Source of the DNA: an uncultured Lachnospiraceae bacterium
Lineage (GTDB): Bacteria; Bacillota; Clostridia; Lachnospirales; Lachnospiraceae
Length of the DNA stretch: 64,000 nucleotides
Assembly: GCA_902781455.1 (NCBI GenBank)
Contig: CACZJF010000001.1
Coordinates: forward strand, 244,045 to 308,044
Reading direction: 5' to 3'
A model generated the notes under the pieces. The model ran no database searches, was not told the origin of the DNA, and saw nothing but the letters and a program-made list of their open reading frames with translations. Both the position numbers and the translations under genes were made by a program. Below, piece after piece: positions 33,539-42,752 of this stretch. Positions within the stretch are counted from its first letter, which is position 1; the number at the start of each line of letters is the position of its first letter.

Positions 33539-33566
33539 TTTACAGCACTTTCATAATTCTGTAAAG
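33539..33566. other. attR core site
   Basis: TTTACAG (33539-33545), identical central TTTCATA, and CTGTAAAG at the right end; the arms TTTACAG and CTGTAAA form a perfect 7-bp inverted repeat. 24 of 28 bases match attL. The DNA to its right is host sequence leading to the VWA gene. Confidence 0.7.
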
Positions 33567-33580
33567 GTGATGTAAAGTAT

Positions 33581-33604
33581 AACCCCTGAAGGGTTGCTTT
33601 TTCT
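33581..33604 (+). terminator. Small intrinsic terminator just outside attR
   Basis: AACCC-CTGAA-GGGTT followed by GCTTTTTCT. The stem is only 5 bp. It may mark the end of a host transcript that formerly continued from the left of the insertion site. The rest of 33605-33786 shows no gene; it should hold the VWA gene's promoter. Confidence 0.55.
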
Positions 33605-33786
33605 ACCCCAAGGCGTTACAGTATAGCCAGTGGTATTTCTCTTATGCCGCAGTCTCATAACACATCTTCAGTACCAGTTTTATTACCATTCTCAGCATCT
33701 TTCTGCTCTGGAATCATCATTTCTGTATCCAACCGTTTCTTTGTTTCATTTCTCATCATCTATCTTTCATTTCAGGAGGTGTCTTT

Positions 33787-35523
33787 ATGCGCAGATCCAT
33801 TCTGTTCCCTGTCGTACTATGCGTTGCTTCTCTGTGTTTTTCTTCCGCTTCCCTGCCTGCGGAAACGGAGTCCGAACCGGTCATGTTTCAGACTATTGCG
33901 GCTGACTCTCTGGAGGCTGCCGGCACTGACGCAGTACTTGTGATTGATGTATCAGGTTCCATGAAGCAGTCCGATCCGGATTATCTCTGCCGCTCGGCGG
34001 CACTGAAATTCCTGGAGGATCTTGGAAGTTCATCTGACTCCAGGGCTGGTCTGATCACGTTCTCCGATACGCTCCAGGAAGTCGTTCCTCTGACAGCACT
34101 CGATTCTCTCTCAGATGACAATGAGATCATCTCGAAGCTTCACCATCTTTCCTATACGGCAGGCGACACAGATATCGGAACCGCTGTGGAGCGTGCGGTT
34201 GCCTTTCTGACAGAGGACGGAAATGACCGCGCCAGGAGTATCTTCCTTCTGACTGACGGGGAGATTGATCTTCCTGCCGCACCTGATGAAGAGGCCGCGG
34301 AAAAGGAATCGCTGACACGTGCTCTGGTGGCTGTTGAGAAGGCAAAGGCAGCAGGAATCGTGATCCACTGTGTCGCGCTGGATCTGTCCGGAGGAATCGA
34401 TAAAAACCTGCTGAACTATATGGCAGACTCCACCGGAGGAACCTCCAGCGTGGTAAACTGTGCCTCTGCCCTGAAGAAGGTCTTTGGCAGGCTGTCAGAA
34501 TATGCCGCAAGACAGGCTGTGCCGGAAACCGAAGCAGAGATCCTTCCTGAAGAAACCGAGACAGAGACGGAAACGGAAACAGAGACAGAGACAGAAACGG
34601 AGGAGCCGGTCAGATGTTTCGTTCAGACCATCGGTTCTGTCGACGGGCCGGTCCATCTGAAAGGGCTCCTTCCAGGCCTGTGCAGTGCCCGGCTGACACT
34701 GTCCGATCTGTTTCGTCTGGAAGGTGGAATGTCCGGATTCACCGATTCCCTGCAATACACCGCCTATCCGGATGACAATTCCCTGCTCTCCTGTTCCATA
34801 GAAGGCGGCACATTGCTGCTCTCAGGGCTGGAGAACGGTTCCTGCACCGTTCATGTCATCGCTGAACCTGCGAGTGACAACACATTGGGCGGCTTCGGTG
34901 AGAACAGCATGCTGAATTACGGCGGCATTCTCTATGACGGAAGAAACGAGGAAGGAACCCCTGTCTCGAACGCGTCTGACCAGGCACAGCTCTCCTTCAC
35001 TGTCACAATTGACGCGCTGATTCCTTCTGTCCGCTATCTTGCCCTGATCCCGGCTGTGGCAGCACTTGCCGGCATCCTCATCATCTTCTTCCTTCACCGG
35101 CCGGAAAGCGCGTCCGCGCATCTGTCCGGTACACTTCAATGGTACGTCCGCGGAGAAAATGAAAAGATCTTCGGCATGCCGCCCAGAACCATGGCCGATC
35201 TGAGTGATTACGGAAACAAAGTCCGGCTCGGTGAGCTGGTGCAGGACGAACTGCTGTCAGACGCTCCCCTTAATAAGGTAACGATCAGCGGCACGCAGCA
35301 GGGGATTGCACTCACCAGCAAAAGTCCCGGTATCCTGATCGCTGCATCCGGCAAAGAAGCACAGCGTCGTGTGGAGCTGCCTTGCTCCGGACAATTCAAG
35401 GTTCTCTGTGAAACCGGAAACGGTCATGCTGCTGTAATTGCATCCTATACGGCTGAGGGAGCATATAAAGCGGAGCCATCCTATGAGGATGACTCCGGTG
35501 AACGTACAAGACTTCTTGTATAA
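33787..35523 (+). CDS. Membrane-anchored VWA-domain protein
   Basis: 578 residues. A signal peptide (1-25) is followed by a von Willebrand A domain (about 47-240) with a complete MIDAS start, DVSGSMKQS, plus DTDIGTAV and LLTDGEI. A Thr-Glu dipeptide tract (about 254-273) links to a beta-rich extracellular domain. One membrane helix (about 418-436, YLALIPAVAALAGILIIFFL) leads to a cytoplasmic tail of about 140 residues resembling an FHA-like or beta-sandwich domain. It probably binds a ligand outside the cell. AGGAGG lies eight bases before the ATG. It is the first host gene right of the element. Confidence 0.85.
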   Translation: MRRSILFPVVLCVASLCFSSASLPAETESEPVMFQTIAADSLEAAGTDAVLVIDVSGSMKQSDPDYLCRSAALKFLEDLGSSSDSRAGLITFSDTLQEVVPLTALDSLSDDNEIISKLHHLSYTAGDTDIGTAVERAVAFLTEDGNDRARSIFLLTDGEIDLPAAPDEEAAEKESLTRALVAVEKAKAAGIVIHCVALDLSGGIDKNLLNYMADSTGGTSSVVNCASALKKVFGRLSEYAARQAVPETEAEILPEETETETETETETETETEEPVRCFVQTIGSVDGPVHLKGLLPGLCSARLTLSDLFRLEGGMSGFTDSLQYTAYPDDNSLLSCSIEGGTLLLSGLENGSCTVHVIAEPASDNTLGGFGENSMLNYGGILYDGRNEEGTPVSNASDQAQLSFTVTIDALIPSVRYLALIPAVAALAGILIIFFLHRPESASAHLSGTLQWYVRGENEKIFGMPPRTMADLSDYGNKVRLGELVQDELLSDAPLNKVTISGTQQGIALTSKSPGILIAASGKEAQRRVELPCSGQFKVLCETGNGHAAVIASYTAEGAYKAEPSYEDDSGERTRLLV

Positions 35524-35541
35524 TTCTATTTTCAGGGTATC

Positions 35542-36942
<1,401 letters not shown>

Positions 36943-36944
36943 TT

Positions 36945-36974
36945 ATTATATATCGAAGTAAATTTTGTTTGCAA
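36945..36974 (-). promoter_or_regulatory. Promoter of gdhA
   Basis: Minus-strand TTGCAA (36969-36974), 18-base spacer, TATAAT (36945-36950), about 70 bases before the start codon. Strong -10. Confidence 0.65.
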
Positions 36975-36988
36975 CACTTTTGTGCAAA

Positions 36989-37021
36989 AAATTTCCGAAA
37001 TCGAAAAGATTTCGGAAATTT
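36989..37021 (-). terminator. Intrinsic terminator downstream of the patatin gene
   Basis: AAATTTCCGAAATC (36989-37002) pairs with GATTTCGGAAATTT (37008-37021), 14 bp around GAAAA. T runs follow on both strands. It separates the long upstream minus-strand operon from gdhA. Confidence 0.85.
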
Positions 37022-37066
37022 TTATGGTTAAGGTCAGTTTTGGGTTAAATAATTTGTTTGCACATG

Positions 37067-37942
37067 TCAGTTTTCCGGTTCCACATGATCCTCACAGAAC
37101 GCGAGCAGTTTCTCCCTGATGTGCGGATACTCTTCAATCGCCGTATCATAAAGCTTCTGGAGCGGCTTCGGGTCCCGTGTATAGGTCGTGATATCCAGGT
37201 GTTTTTCCGGAGCAATGATCAGTGCATGTCCCTTCTCTTCCAACTTTCTGATCGCCCGCAGTGTCGCATTGTACCGCTCATGCCGCACATCCAGATTATG
37301 GACGAGTCTCGGGTATTTGTGCAGCAGCGGACGGTACAGGCCCTGATGCTTCTCCGGTTCTCTGACCGTGTCCTTCGGACGGCACAGGATCACGATCACC
37401 TTGTCGCAGCCCGCTTCAAGGGCGCGTCTCACCGGAACAGAATCACTGCAGCCTCCGTCATAATAAAGCCGGCCGTTCATCTTCACCGGCCTGCAAGCGA
37501 CAGGGATCGCGCAGGTTGCCATATAGACGGAGTAATCATGCGGATCCAGATCATTCTTATTGAAATAGTAAGGTTCTCCCGTTTCCGCATCCGTCGCGAC
37601 TGCCCAGAGCTCACAGGGATTTTTCATGATCGCGTCATAGTCCAGCGCGTCCTCTCCGTCCGCTCCTGTCATGTCCTGATAGATGTATTCCAGATTAAAG
37701 AAATTGCCTTTGCTGCGGACAAATGCGCTCCATCCCATATATTCGGGTCTTTCGACATAATCAACGAAAAACCTACGGTTTCTGTCCCTCTGTCCTGCGA
37801 CAAAAGAAGCTCCGCAGGCTGCTCCTGCGGATACACCGATCACATAATCCGGTTTGATTCCGTCATCCAGCATCAGGTCCAGAATTCCTGATGTATAGGC
37901 GCATTTCATACCGCCGCCTTCAATTACCAGTCCAAGTTTCAT
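37067..37942 (-). CDS. Patatin-like phospholipase
   Basis: 291 residues from ATG 37942. The oxyanion loop is EGGGMKCAYTSG, the nucleophile elbow GVSAGAACG (Ser of GxSxG) and the catalytic Asp in YYDGGCSDSVP. It belongs with the RssA/YjjU-type esterases of bacteria; the lipid substrate is unknown. It is the last gene before a strong terminator and may be part of the transcript from prs onward, as gaps are small. Confidence 0.88.
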   Translation of the reverse strand: MKLGLVIEGGGMKCAYTSGILDLMLDDGIKPDYVIGVSAGAACGASFVAGQRDRNRRFFVDYVERPEYMGWSAFVRSKGNFFNLEYIYQDMTGADGEDALDYDAIMKNPCELWAVATDAETGEPYYFNKNDLDPHDYSVYMATCAIPVACRPVKMNGRLYYDGGCSDSVPVRRALEAGCDKVIVILCRPKDTVREPEKHQGLYRPLLHKYPRLVHNLDVRHERYNATLRAIRKLEEKGHALIIAPEKHLDITTYTRDPKPLQKLYDTAIEEYPHIREKLLAFCEDHVEPEN

Positions 37943-38023
37943 GATGCTGTTGTCTAACCTTCCCTTTGCTGAAATGATGTTACAATCCACAGCTGCCAGA
38001 ATTGGCAGACTGATCATTTCTGA

Positions 38024-38890
38024 TTAATCCATAAAAGATCTTCTGTTCTGTCTCTCACAGGCTTCCACTGTATGTCTCACAAGTATGGACGTTGTCACGG
38101 CACCGACGCCTCCGGGTACCGGCGTGATTGCCGCGACAATTGGCTCTACTTCTTCGAACGCAGCGTCTCCGCAGAGTTTATGATCCGGGCCTTCGTTAAT
38201 TCCGACATCGATCACAGTCTGTCCTTCCCTGACACACTCTGCCCTTACTGTCCAGGCATGCCCTGCGGCTGTCATAATCAGATCAGCTTCCCGGGCAACT
38301 GCGGGCAGATCTATGGTTTTCGTATGGCAGACGGTGACGGTTGCGTTGCGGTCTGTCAGCATCAGCGCCGCCGGTTTTCCGAACACAAGGGACCGTCCGA
38401 TGACCACGGCTCTCTTTCCGGTACAGTCAATTCCATAGTATTCCAGGACTGCCATCGCAGCCTCAGGCGTGCATGGAGCAAATCCGTTCTTTCTCCCGCT
38501 GAGCAGGCCGCTCATGGACAGATCCGTCATTCCGTCCACATCTTTTTCCGGGCGCAGGCTGTTCACCACCTTTGCCTCGTCCATATGCCGGGGCAGCGGA
38601 CGCAGCAATAGAACGCCATGGACAGACGCATCTTCGTTCAGCGCCTGAATCGATGTAAGAAGTTCCTCCTGCGAAACATCTGCAGGAAATGAAACCGTCC
38701 TGCAGCTTACGCCTGTATTTTTGCACCTTGCAAGAGCGCCTCTCTCATAGGCCATATCACCGGGGTTCTCACCAATCCGAATGATGCACAGGCATGGCTG
38801 AATGCCCTTTTCCTGCAGTACGCGTACTCGGTTTTTGTTGTCTTCGTTGAGATGACTGGCCACTTCTTTTCCTGACAGCAGTTTTGCCAT
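38024..38890 (-). CDS. folD: FolD-like methylenetetrahydrofolate dehydrogenase
   Basis: 288 residues. Folate-binding N-terminal domain, RPLPRHMDEAKVVNSLRPEKDVDGM signature and the NADP motif VVIGRSLVFGKPAALML are present. FolD normally has Tyr-x3-Lys-x-Lys (Tyr50, Lys54, Lys56 in E. coli), with Lys56 needed for cyclohydrolase activity. Here the segment reads AYERGALARCKNTGV, with Ala at both Lys positions. I infer that this enzyme acts mainly as a dehydrogenase and leaves hydrolysis of methenyl-THF to FchA encoded 97 bases upstream. Confidence 0.9.
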   Translation of the reverse strand: MAKLLSGKEVASHLNEDNKNRVRVLQEKGIQPCLCIIRIGENPGDMAYERGALARCKNTGVSCRTVSFPADVSQEELLTSIQALNEDASVHGVLLLRPLPRHMDEAKVVNSLRPEKDVDGMTDLSMSGLLSGRKNGFAPCTPEAAMAVLEYYGIDCTGKRAVVIGRSLVFGKPAALMLTDRNATVTVCHTKTIDLPAVAREADLIMTAAGHAWTVRAECVREGQTVIDVGINEGPDHKLCGDAAFEEVEPIVAAITPVPGGVGAVTTSILVRHTVEACERQNRRSFMD

Positions 38891-38987
38891 AGTTCTTCTC
38901 CCTGCACACAGGCACAGGCTGTCAGCGAAGCTGACGAAATCCTGGTGTCATTGTCCGTTATGATTGTCAGACTGCTTCTGACATGAC

Positions 38988-39620
38988 TCATACTACCAAC
39001 TGCCCGGCCACCTGATGGTAGATCCGGTCTGCAAGCGGAACATACTCCTGCAGCATCCGGTTCGCGCGATCGTTGTAATCTTTTGCAGCTGCGCGGTCTT
39101 TCATCAGCTTTGTGTTGATGAATACATTCAGTGACGCGCCCTGCAGTGCTGCTTTGCAGAATACGGCGGCGTCACCGGCATCCGAGACGGCCAGGGAACT
39201 GCCTTTCTCAGCCGCAGTCCGGATCAGGTCCAGCGCCGCGCACATTTTCTCCATAATCTGAAGCGGAGCCTGACAGGCACCGTTCAGCGCCTCCTTCATA
39301 GCCTCGTCCCGTTTCGCAATCTCTTCCGGGGTGCTTTTCGGCATGGAGTAAGTTTTTGACAGAGGCGCGAACATCTCCGCGTCACGATCAATGAGGGCAA
39401 GAAGTTCCTCTCTGAGCGTTCGGGTTTTCCGGATGAGTTCCTCCATGTCTTCCTGCGCGTCTGCGTACTTCTTCTTCCCGACTGTCAGGTGCGCTACCAT
39501 GCTTCCAAGGCAGGTCCCCAGACAGCCGGCAAGCGCGCTGGCACCTCCGCCACCCGGTACCGCGTCAGATGACGCAAGACGGTCAGTAAATTCTGCCAGT
39601 GTCATATCTGAAAAGTTCAT
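38988..39620 (-). CDS. fchA: FchA-family methenyltetrahydrofolate cyclohydrolase / formimino-THF cyclodeaminase
   Basis: 210 residues, mostly helical, beginning NFSDMTLAEFTDRLASSD and with the GGGGASALAGCLGTCLGSMV motif of the cyclodeaminase/cyclohydrolase family. Clostridial members (FchA) hydrolyse 5,10-methenyl-THF to 10-formyl-THF. That fits the altered FolD next door. ATG 39620 overlaps the stop of the fumarase beta gene. Confidence 0.88.
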   Translation of the reverse strand: MNFSDMTLAEFTDRLASSDAVPGGGGASALAGCLGTCLGSMVAHLTVGKKKYADAQEDMEELIRKTRTLREELLALIDRDAEMFAPLSKTYSMPKSTPEEIAKRDEAMKEALNGACQAPLQIMEKMCAALDLIRTAAEKGSSLAVSDAGDAAVFCKAALQGASLNVFINTKLMKDRAAAKDYNDRANRMLQEYVPLADRIYHQVAGQLVV

Positions 39621-40180
39621 ACTTGATTCCTTTGTTCGAGGTAATTCTTCCTGCCGATTTCGTACAGGTCATTTCCCTCACAGTCGATGATGACGACGGC
39701 AGGGAAGTCTTTCACGGTCAGCTTCCGGATCGCCTCCGGTCCCAGATCCTCGTACGCAATCAGCTCGCTTTTGAGAATATGCTGCGACAGAAGCGCGCCC
39801 GCGCCTCCGATCGCGCCCAGGTATACGCCCTGGTGTTCGCGGATTGCTTCCACCACCTCACGGGAACGCTTTCCCTTTCCGATCATCCCACGGGCTCCAA
39901 GCGCGATCATCTGCGGTGCCCAGCGGTCCATGCGCCCTGCAGTCGTCGGTCCGGCCGATCCGATCACCTGTCCCGGTTTTGCCGGGCTTGGCCCCATATA
40001 GTAAATCACGGCATCCATCAGATCGAAGGGAAGCGGTATCCCTTTCTCCAGCTGCTCTTCCATTCTCTCATGAGCAGCGTCTCTTGCCGAATAAATGACA
40101 CCGGACAGCAGAACCTGATCTCCTGCGTGCAGCTTTGAGGCAGTCTCTTTCGTCATAGGAAGCTGTATCACATGCTCCAT
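39617..40180 (-). CDS. Fe-S hydro-lyase beta subunit (fumarate hydratase/tartrate dehydratase type)
   Basis: 187 residues containing GSAGPTTAGRMDRWAP, GKGKRSREVVEAIREH and YLGAIGGAGALLSQHI, typical of the C-terminal (beta) half of class I fumarases. It forms a two-subunit enzyme with the next gene's product, hydrating fumarate to malate or acting on tartrate. Stop and start codons of the two genes share a base (TGATG). Confidence 0.92.
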   Translation of the reverse strand: MEHVIQLPMTKETASKLHAGDQVLLSGVIYSARDAAHERMEEQLEKGIPLPFDLMDAVIYYMGPSPAKPGQVIGSAGPTTAGRMDRWAPQMIALGARGMIGKGKRSREVVEAIREHQGVYLGAIGGAGALLSQHILKSELIAYEDLGPEAIRKLTVKDFPAVVIIDCEGNDLYEIGRKNYLEQRNQV

Positions 40181-41022
40181 CAGATCACCTCCGTCTCATG
40201 CCTGGTGACATGGCAGCTGATATTGACCGCGCACGGCATCCCCGCGATATGGGTGGGCAGTGTCTCGATATTCACACCCAGCGCTGTTGTCCTGCCGCCA
40301 AAGCCCTGTGGACCGATTCCAAGCGCATTGATTCTGTCAAGAAGTTCTTCTTCCAGCGCAGCATAGAACGGATCCGGATGGCGGATTGTAACCGGCCGGA
40401 GCAGCGCTTTCTTTGCAAGAAGCGCGACATGGTCAAAGTTTCCGCCGATCCCGACACCTACGACAATCGGCGGACAGGGATTCGGACCGGCCTGCTCCAC
40501 GGTCTCAAGGATAAAGTCCTTGATTCCCTCCAGTCCGGCAGACGGTTTGAGCATCTTCAGCGCACCCATATTCTCGGAGCCAAAGCCCTTCGGTGCCACG
40601 GTGATCCTGATCCGGTCACCCGGAACGATATCCGTTGTGATCATGGCAGGTGTATTGTCCCCGGTGTTTCCTCTGCGGACAGGATCTCTTTCAACGCTCT
40701 TGCGCAGGTACCCTTCCGTGTAGCCCTGGCGCACGCCTTCATGAACCGCATCGTACAGGTTTCCTCCCGTGAGATGTACGTCCTGACCCACCTCCAGAAA
40801 AACACAGGCCATGCCGGTATCCTGGCAGATGGGAACCTCTTTTTCGGAAGCCATCTTTTCATTTTCGACCAGCTGCTGAAGAATGCCGCGTGCGATCGAT
40901 CCGTCCTCCTTCTCCAGGGCAGTTCCGATCGCCTGCCGGACGTCCTCAGGAAGATGATAGTTGGAAGAGATACACATCCGTCTGACTGCTTCTGTGATTT
41001 TGTTTACTTTAATCTCTCTCAT
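40180..41022 (-). CDS. Fe-S hydro-lyase alpha subunit (fumarate hydratase/tartrate dehydratase type)
   Basis: 280 residues from ATG 41022 (CGGAG seven bases upstream). Cluster cysteines lie in VPICQDTGMACVF, GPNPCPPIVVGVGIGGN and, near the end, GMPCAVNISCH. QMQ-like folds and the NTGDNTPAMI segment match class I fumarase alpha chains. With the beta subunit it is an oxygen-sensitive 4Fe-4S dehydratase. It sits inside a folate gene run, an unusual mixture. Confidence 0.92.
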   Translation of the reverse strand: MREIKVNKITEAVRRMCISSNYHLPEDVRQAIGTALEKEDGSIARGILQQLVENEKMASEKEVPICQDTGMACVFLEVGQDVHLTGGNLYDAVHEGVRQGYTEGYLRKSVERDPVRRGNTGDNTPAMITTDIVPGDRIRITVAPKGFGSENMGALKMLKPSAGLEGIKDFILETVEQAGPNPCPPIVVGVGIGGNFDHVALLAKKALLRPVTIRHPDPFYAALEEELLDRINALGIGPQGFGGRTTALGVNIETLPTHIAGMPCAVNISCHVTRHETEVI

Positions 41023-41107
41023 ACGATTCTCCGGAACCAATTCTGCCACCGGCAAAAACCAGCAGCAGACCTTCAAAGGAAAGCTATCATGCGAATTGAC
41101 TGTCTGC

Positions 41108-42028
41108 TCATAACAATGCTCTAAACCGATCGCCAAACCCACTCCGGATCAGTACCTCCCTGACATCTGCCGCGCGGTTCAGCGCATACAGATGAATCCC
41201 ATTGATTCCGAGCGGAAGATATCTGTTCAGGAGATCCGCGGAGTAGGTCAGTCCTTCCTCACGGAAAGCAGCCTTCACTTCCGGTATCTCATTGCCGTCC
41301 GGATCCTTCTGGAACCAGTGATGCGTCAGGACCAGCGCCAGATCCCGCGGAACAGCACATGCATTGTGCGAGAAACACTGCGTCAGGATGCCATGCTTCG
41401 TCGTAACCGGCATGATGCCTACATCGATCGGCATCGTGATGCCGGCCTTGTCCACCTTGTCTCTCCAGACTTTAAACTGTTCCAGGTCATAGCACAGCTG
41501 TGTGATGATATAGTCTGCGCCGAGATCCTGTTTCATCTTCAGGTACGAGATATCGACGTCCTCACTGACACAGTCAACATGTCCGCCTGGTGCCGCGGCA
41601 ACCGCGATCTCGAACCTGTCTCCGAATTCTTTCCGGATATATGCGATCAGGTCTGTCGCGTGGTCAAACTCTCCCCCGGTTCCGGTCCAGCCCCTGGGAT
41701 AGTCTCCCCGGAGCGCAAGGACGTGTTCCACTCCTTCATCCAGATAACTCTGAAGCTGCTCCCTGACCTGATCCTTAGTTACGCCGATGCAGGTAAAATG
41801 TGTGCACGGAACGGTCTTCTTTGCGATGATGCGGAGCACCTCACGGTTCGGACCCGTGTTGGACCCGCCTGCCCCGTAAGTGCATGAAATATAATCCGGT
41901 AGGAATTCTTTCAGTTCGTCAATAACGGAAGGCAGATTCTGCATCCCCTTCTCCGTCTTTGGCGGAAAAACCTCAAAAGAGAGCGTCAGGCGCTCCCTCA
42001 TCCTGTCAGAAAAACATATCTCAGCCAT
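41108..42028 (-). CDS. metF: 5,10-Methylenetetrahydrofolate reductase
   Basis: 306 residues of the MetF TIM-barrel flavoprotein family: LSFEVFPPKTEKGMQNL at the N terminus, SCTYGAGGS, LALRGDYPRGW and FGDRFEIAVAAAPGGHVD. It reduces methylene-THF to methyl-THF for methionine synthesis or acetogenic carbon flow. Together with FolD and FchA it gives a methyl-branch one-carbon set in a single transcript. Confidence 0.95.
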   Translation of the reverse strand: MAEICFSDRMRERLTLSFEVFPPKTEKGMQNLPSVIDELKEFLPDYISCTYGAGGSNTGPNREVLRIIAKKTVPCTHFTCIGVTKDQVREQLQSYLDEGVEHVLALRGDYPRGWTGTGGEFDHATDLIAYIRKEFGDRFEIAVAAAPGGHVDCVSEDVDISYLKMKQDLGADYIITQLCYDLEQFKVWRDKVDKAGITMPIDVGIMPVTTKHGILTQCFSHNACAVPRDLALVLTHHWFQKDPDGNEIPEVKAAFREEGLTYSADLLNRYLPLGINGIHLYALNRAADVREVLIRSGFGDRFRALL

Positions 42029-42065
42029 GGCATACCCCTCTCCCGTACATTAGCCAGTCGCCTTC

Positions 42066-42719
42066 TTATCCTTTTTTGTGGAACAATGATGTCTTTCGTT
42101 CTGTCCCGTTCATCAGCCGGACAATATTTTCCCGGTGTTTCCACCAGCACAGCGCCGTCAGCAAAAACGCAAGGATGTCCGTCTCGATCAGGAGCGCCTG
42201 TGTCATATGGAGCTGTCCCGTCAGTCCCATCACCACTGTTCCGATGAAGAACGCGGCATAGCAGGCTAAAGATCCGGCGGAGACATACTTTGTCGGAATC
42301 GCAACACCAAGAAAGATTGCAAGGCCGATCGCGAGCAGAATAGGCCGGAATCCCATTGCCATGCCGGCTGACGCGGCAACGCCCTTTCCGCCCTTGAAAT
42401 TCATGTAAAATGGGAAATCATGCGCGACAACAGCGCCGGCGCCGGCGTACAGTCTCAAAAGCAGGATACAGTCAGCATACCGGGCTCCGAACAGCCAGCC
42501 TACAACGCATGCAGCAAGGAAACTCTTGAGAAAATCCCCCGCGAAGGTGATCAGTCCCCACTTGGTTCCCATCTTGCGGATCATATTCGTTGTTCCCGCG
42601 TTTCCGCTTCCGAAATTGCGAATATCAAATCCATGCAGAATACCGATGATATAGCTCGTCTGGAACAATCCAAACAGGTATCCGATTCCAAAACATACAA
42701 TTCTGATCATAAGAAGCAC
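42066..42719 (-). CDS. plsY: Acyl-phosphate glycerol-3-phosphate acyltransferase
   Basis: 217 residues, five membrane segments. The conserved loops are GSGNAGTTNMIRKMG, AHDFPFYMNFKGGKGVAASAGM and, near the C terminus, RHRENIVRL-type (KHRENIVRLMNGTE). PlsY makes lysophosphatidate from acyl-phosphate in phospholipid synthesis. Located immediately after der, a common Firmicutes arrangement. Confidence 0.95.
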   Translation of the reverse strand: MLLMIRIVCFGIGYLFGLFQTSYIIGILHGFDIRNFGSGNAGTTNMIRKMGTKWGLITFAGDFLKSFLAACVVGWLFGARYADCILLLRLYAGAGAVVAHDFPFYMNFKGGKGVAASAGMAMGFRPILLAIGLAIFLGVAIPTKYVSAGSLACYAAFFIGTVVMGLTGQLHMTQALLIETDILAFLLTALCWWKHRENIVRLMNGTERKTSLFHKKG

Positions 42720-42752
42720 TTCCTTCCGCTTCCACTGTTATCCATGAAGCCG

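Larger units (their letters stand above)
24928..33566. mobile_element. Integrated element of about 8.6 kb with tyrosine integrase and FtsK-like ATPase
   Basis: Bounded by two 28-bp near-identical core sites (24928-24955 and 33539-33566) in direct orientation. Contents: tyrosine integrase next to attL, serine resolvase, several unknown proteins, DUF3987 protein, excisionase-like protein, SprT-like protein and FtsK-like ATPase next to attR. All genes are on the minus strand and the DNA looks AT-richer than its flanks. There is no relaxase, coupling protein of the usual size, capsid, tail or resistance gene. It could be an FtsK-type conjugative or mobilisable element, or a phage satellite; I cannot decide. 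Confidence 0.8.

Noticed and set aside
24928-33566. Prophage
   Set aside because: No capsid, terminase, portal, tail or lysis gene is found; the element has only recombination, replication-like and translocase genes.
25023-33572. Short repeat TCTGTAAAG near both ends as the att core
   Set aside because: The 28-bp pair at 24928 and 33539 is longer and has the inverted-arm layout; the 9-mer is partly a chance match with it.
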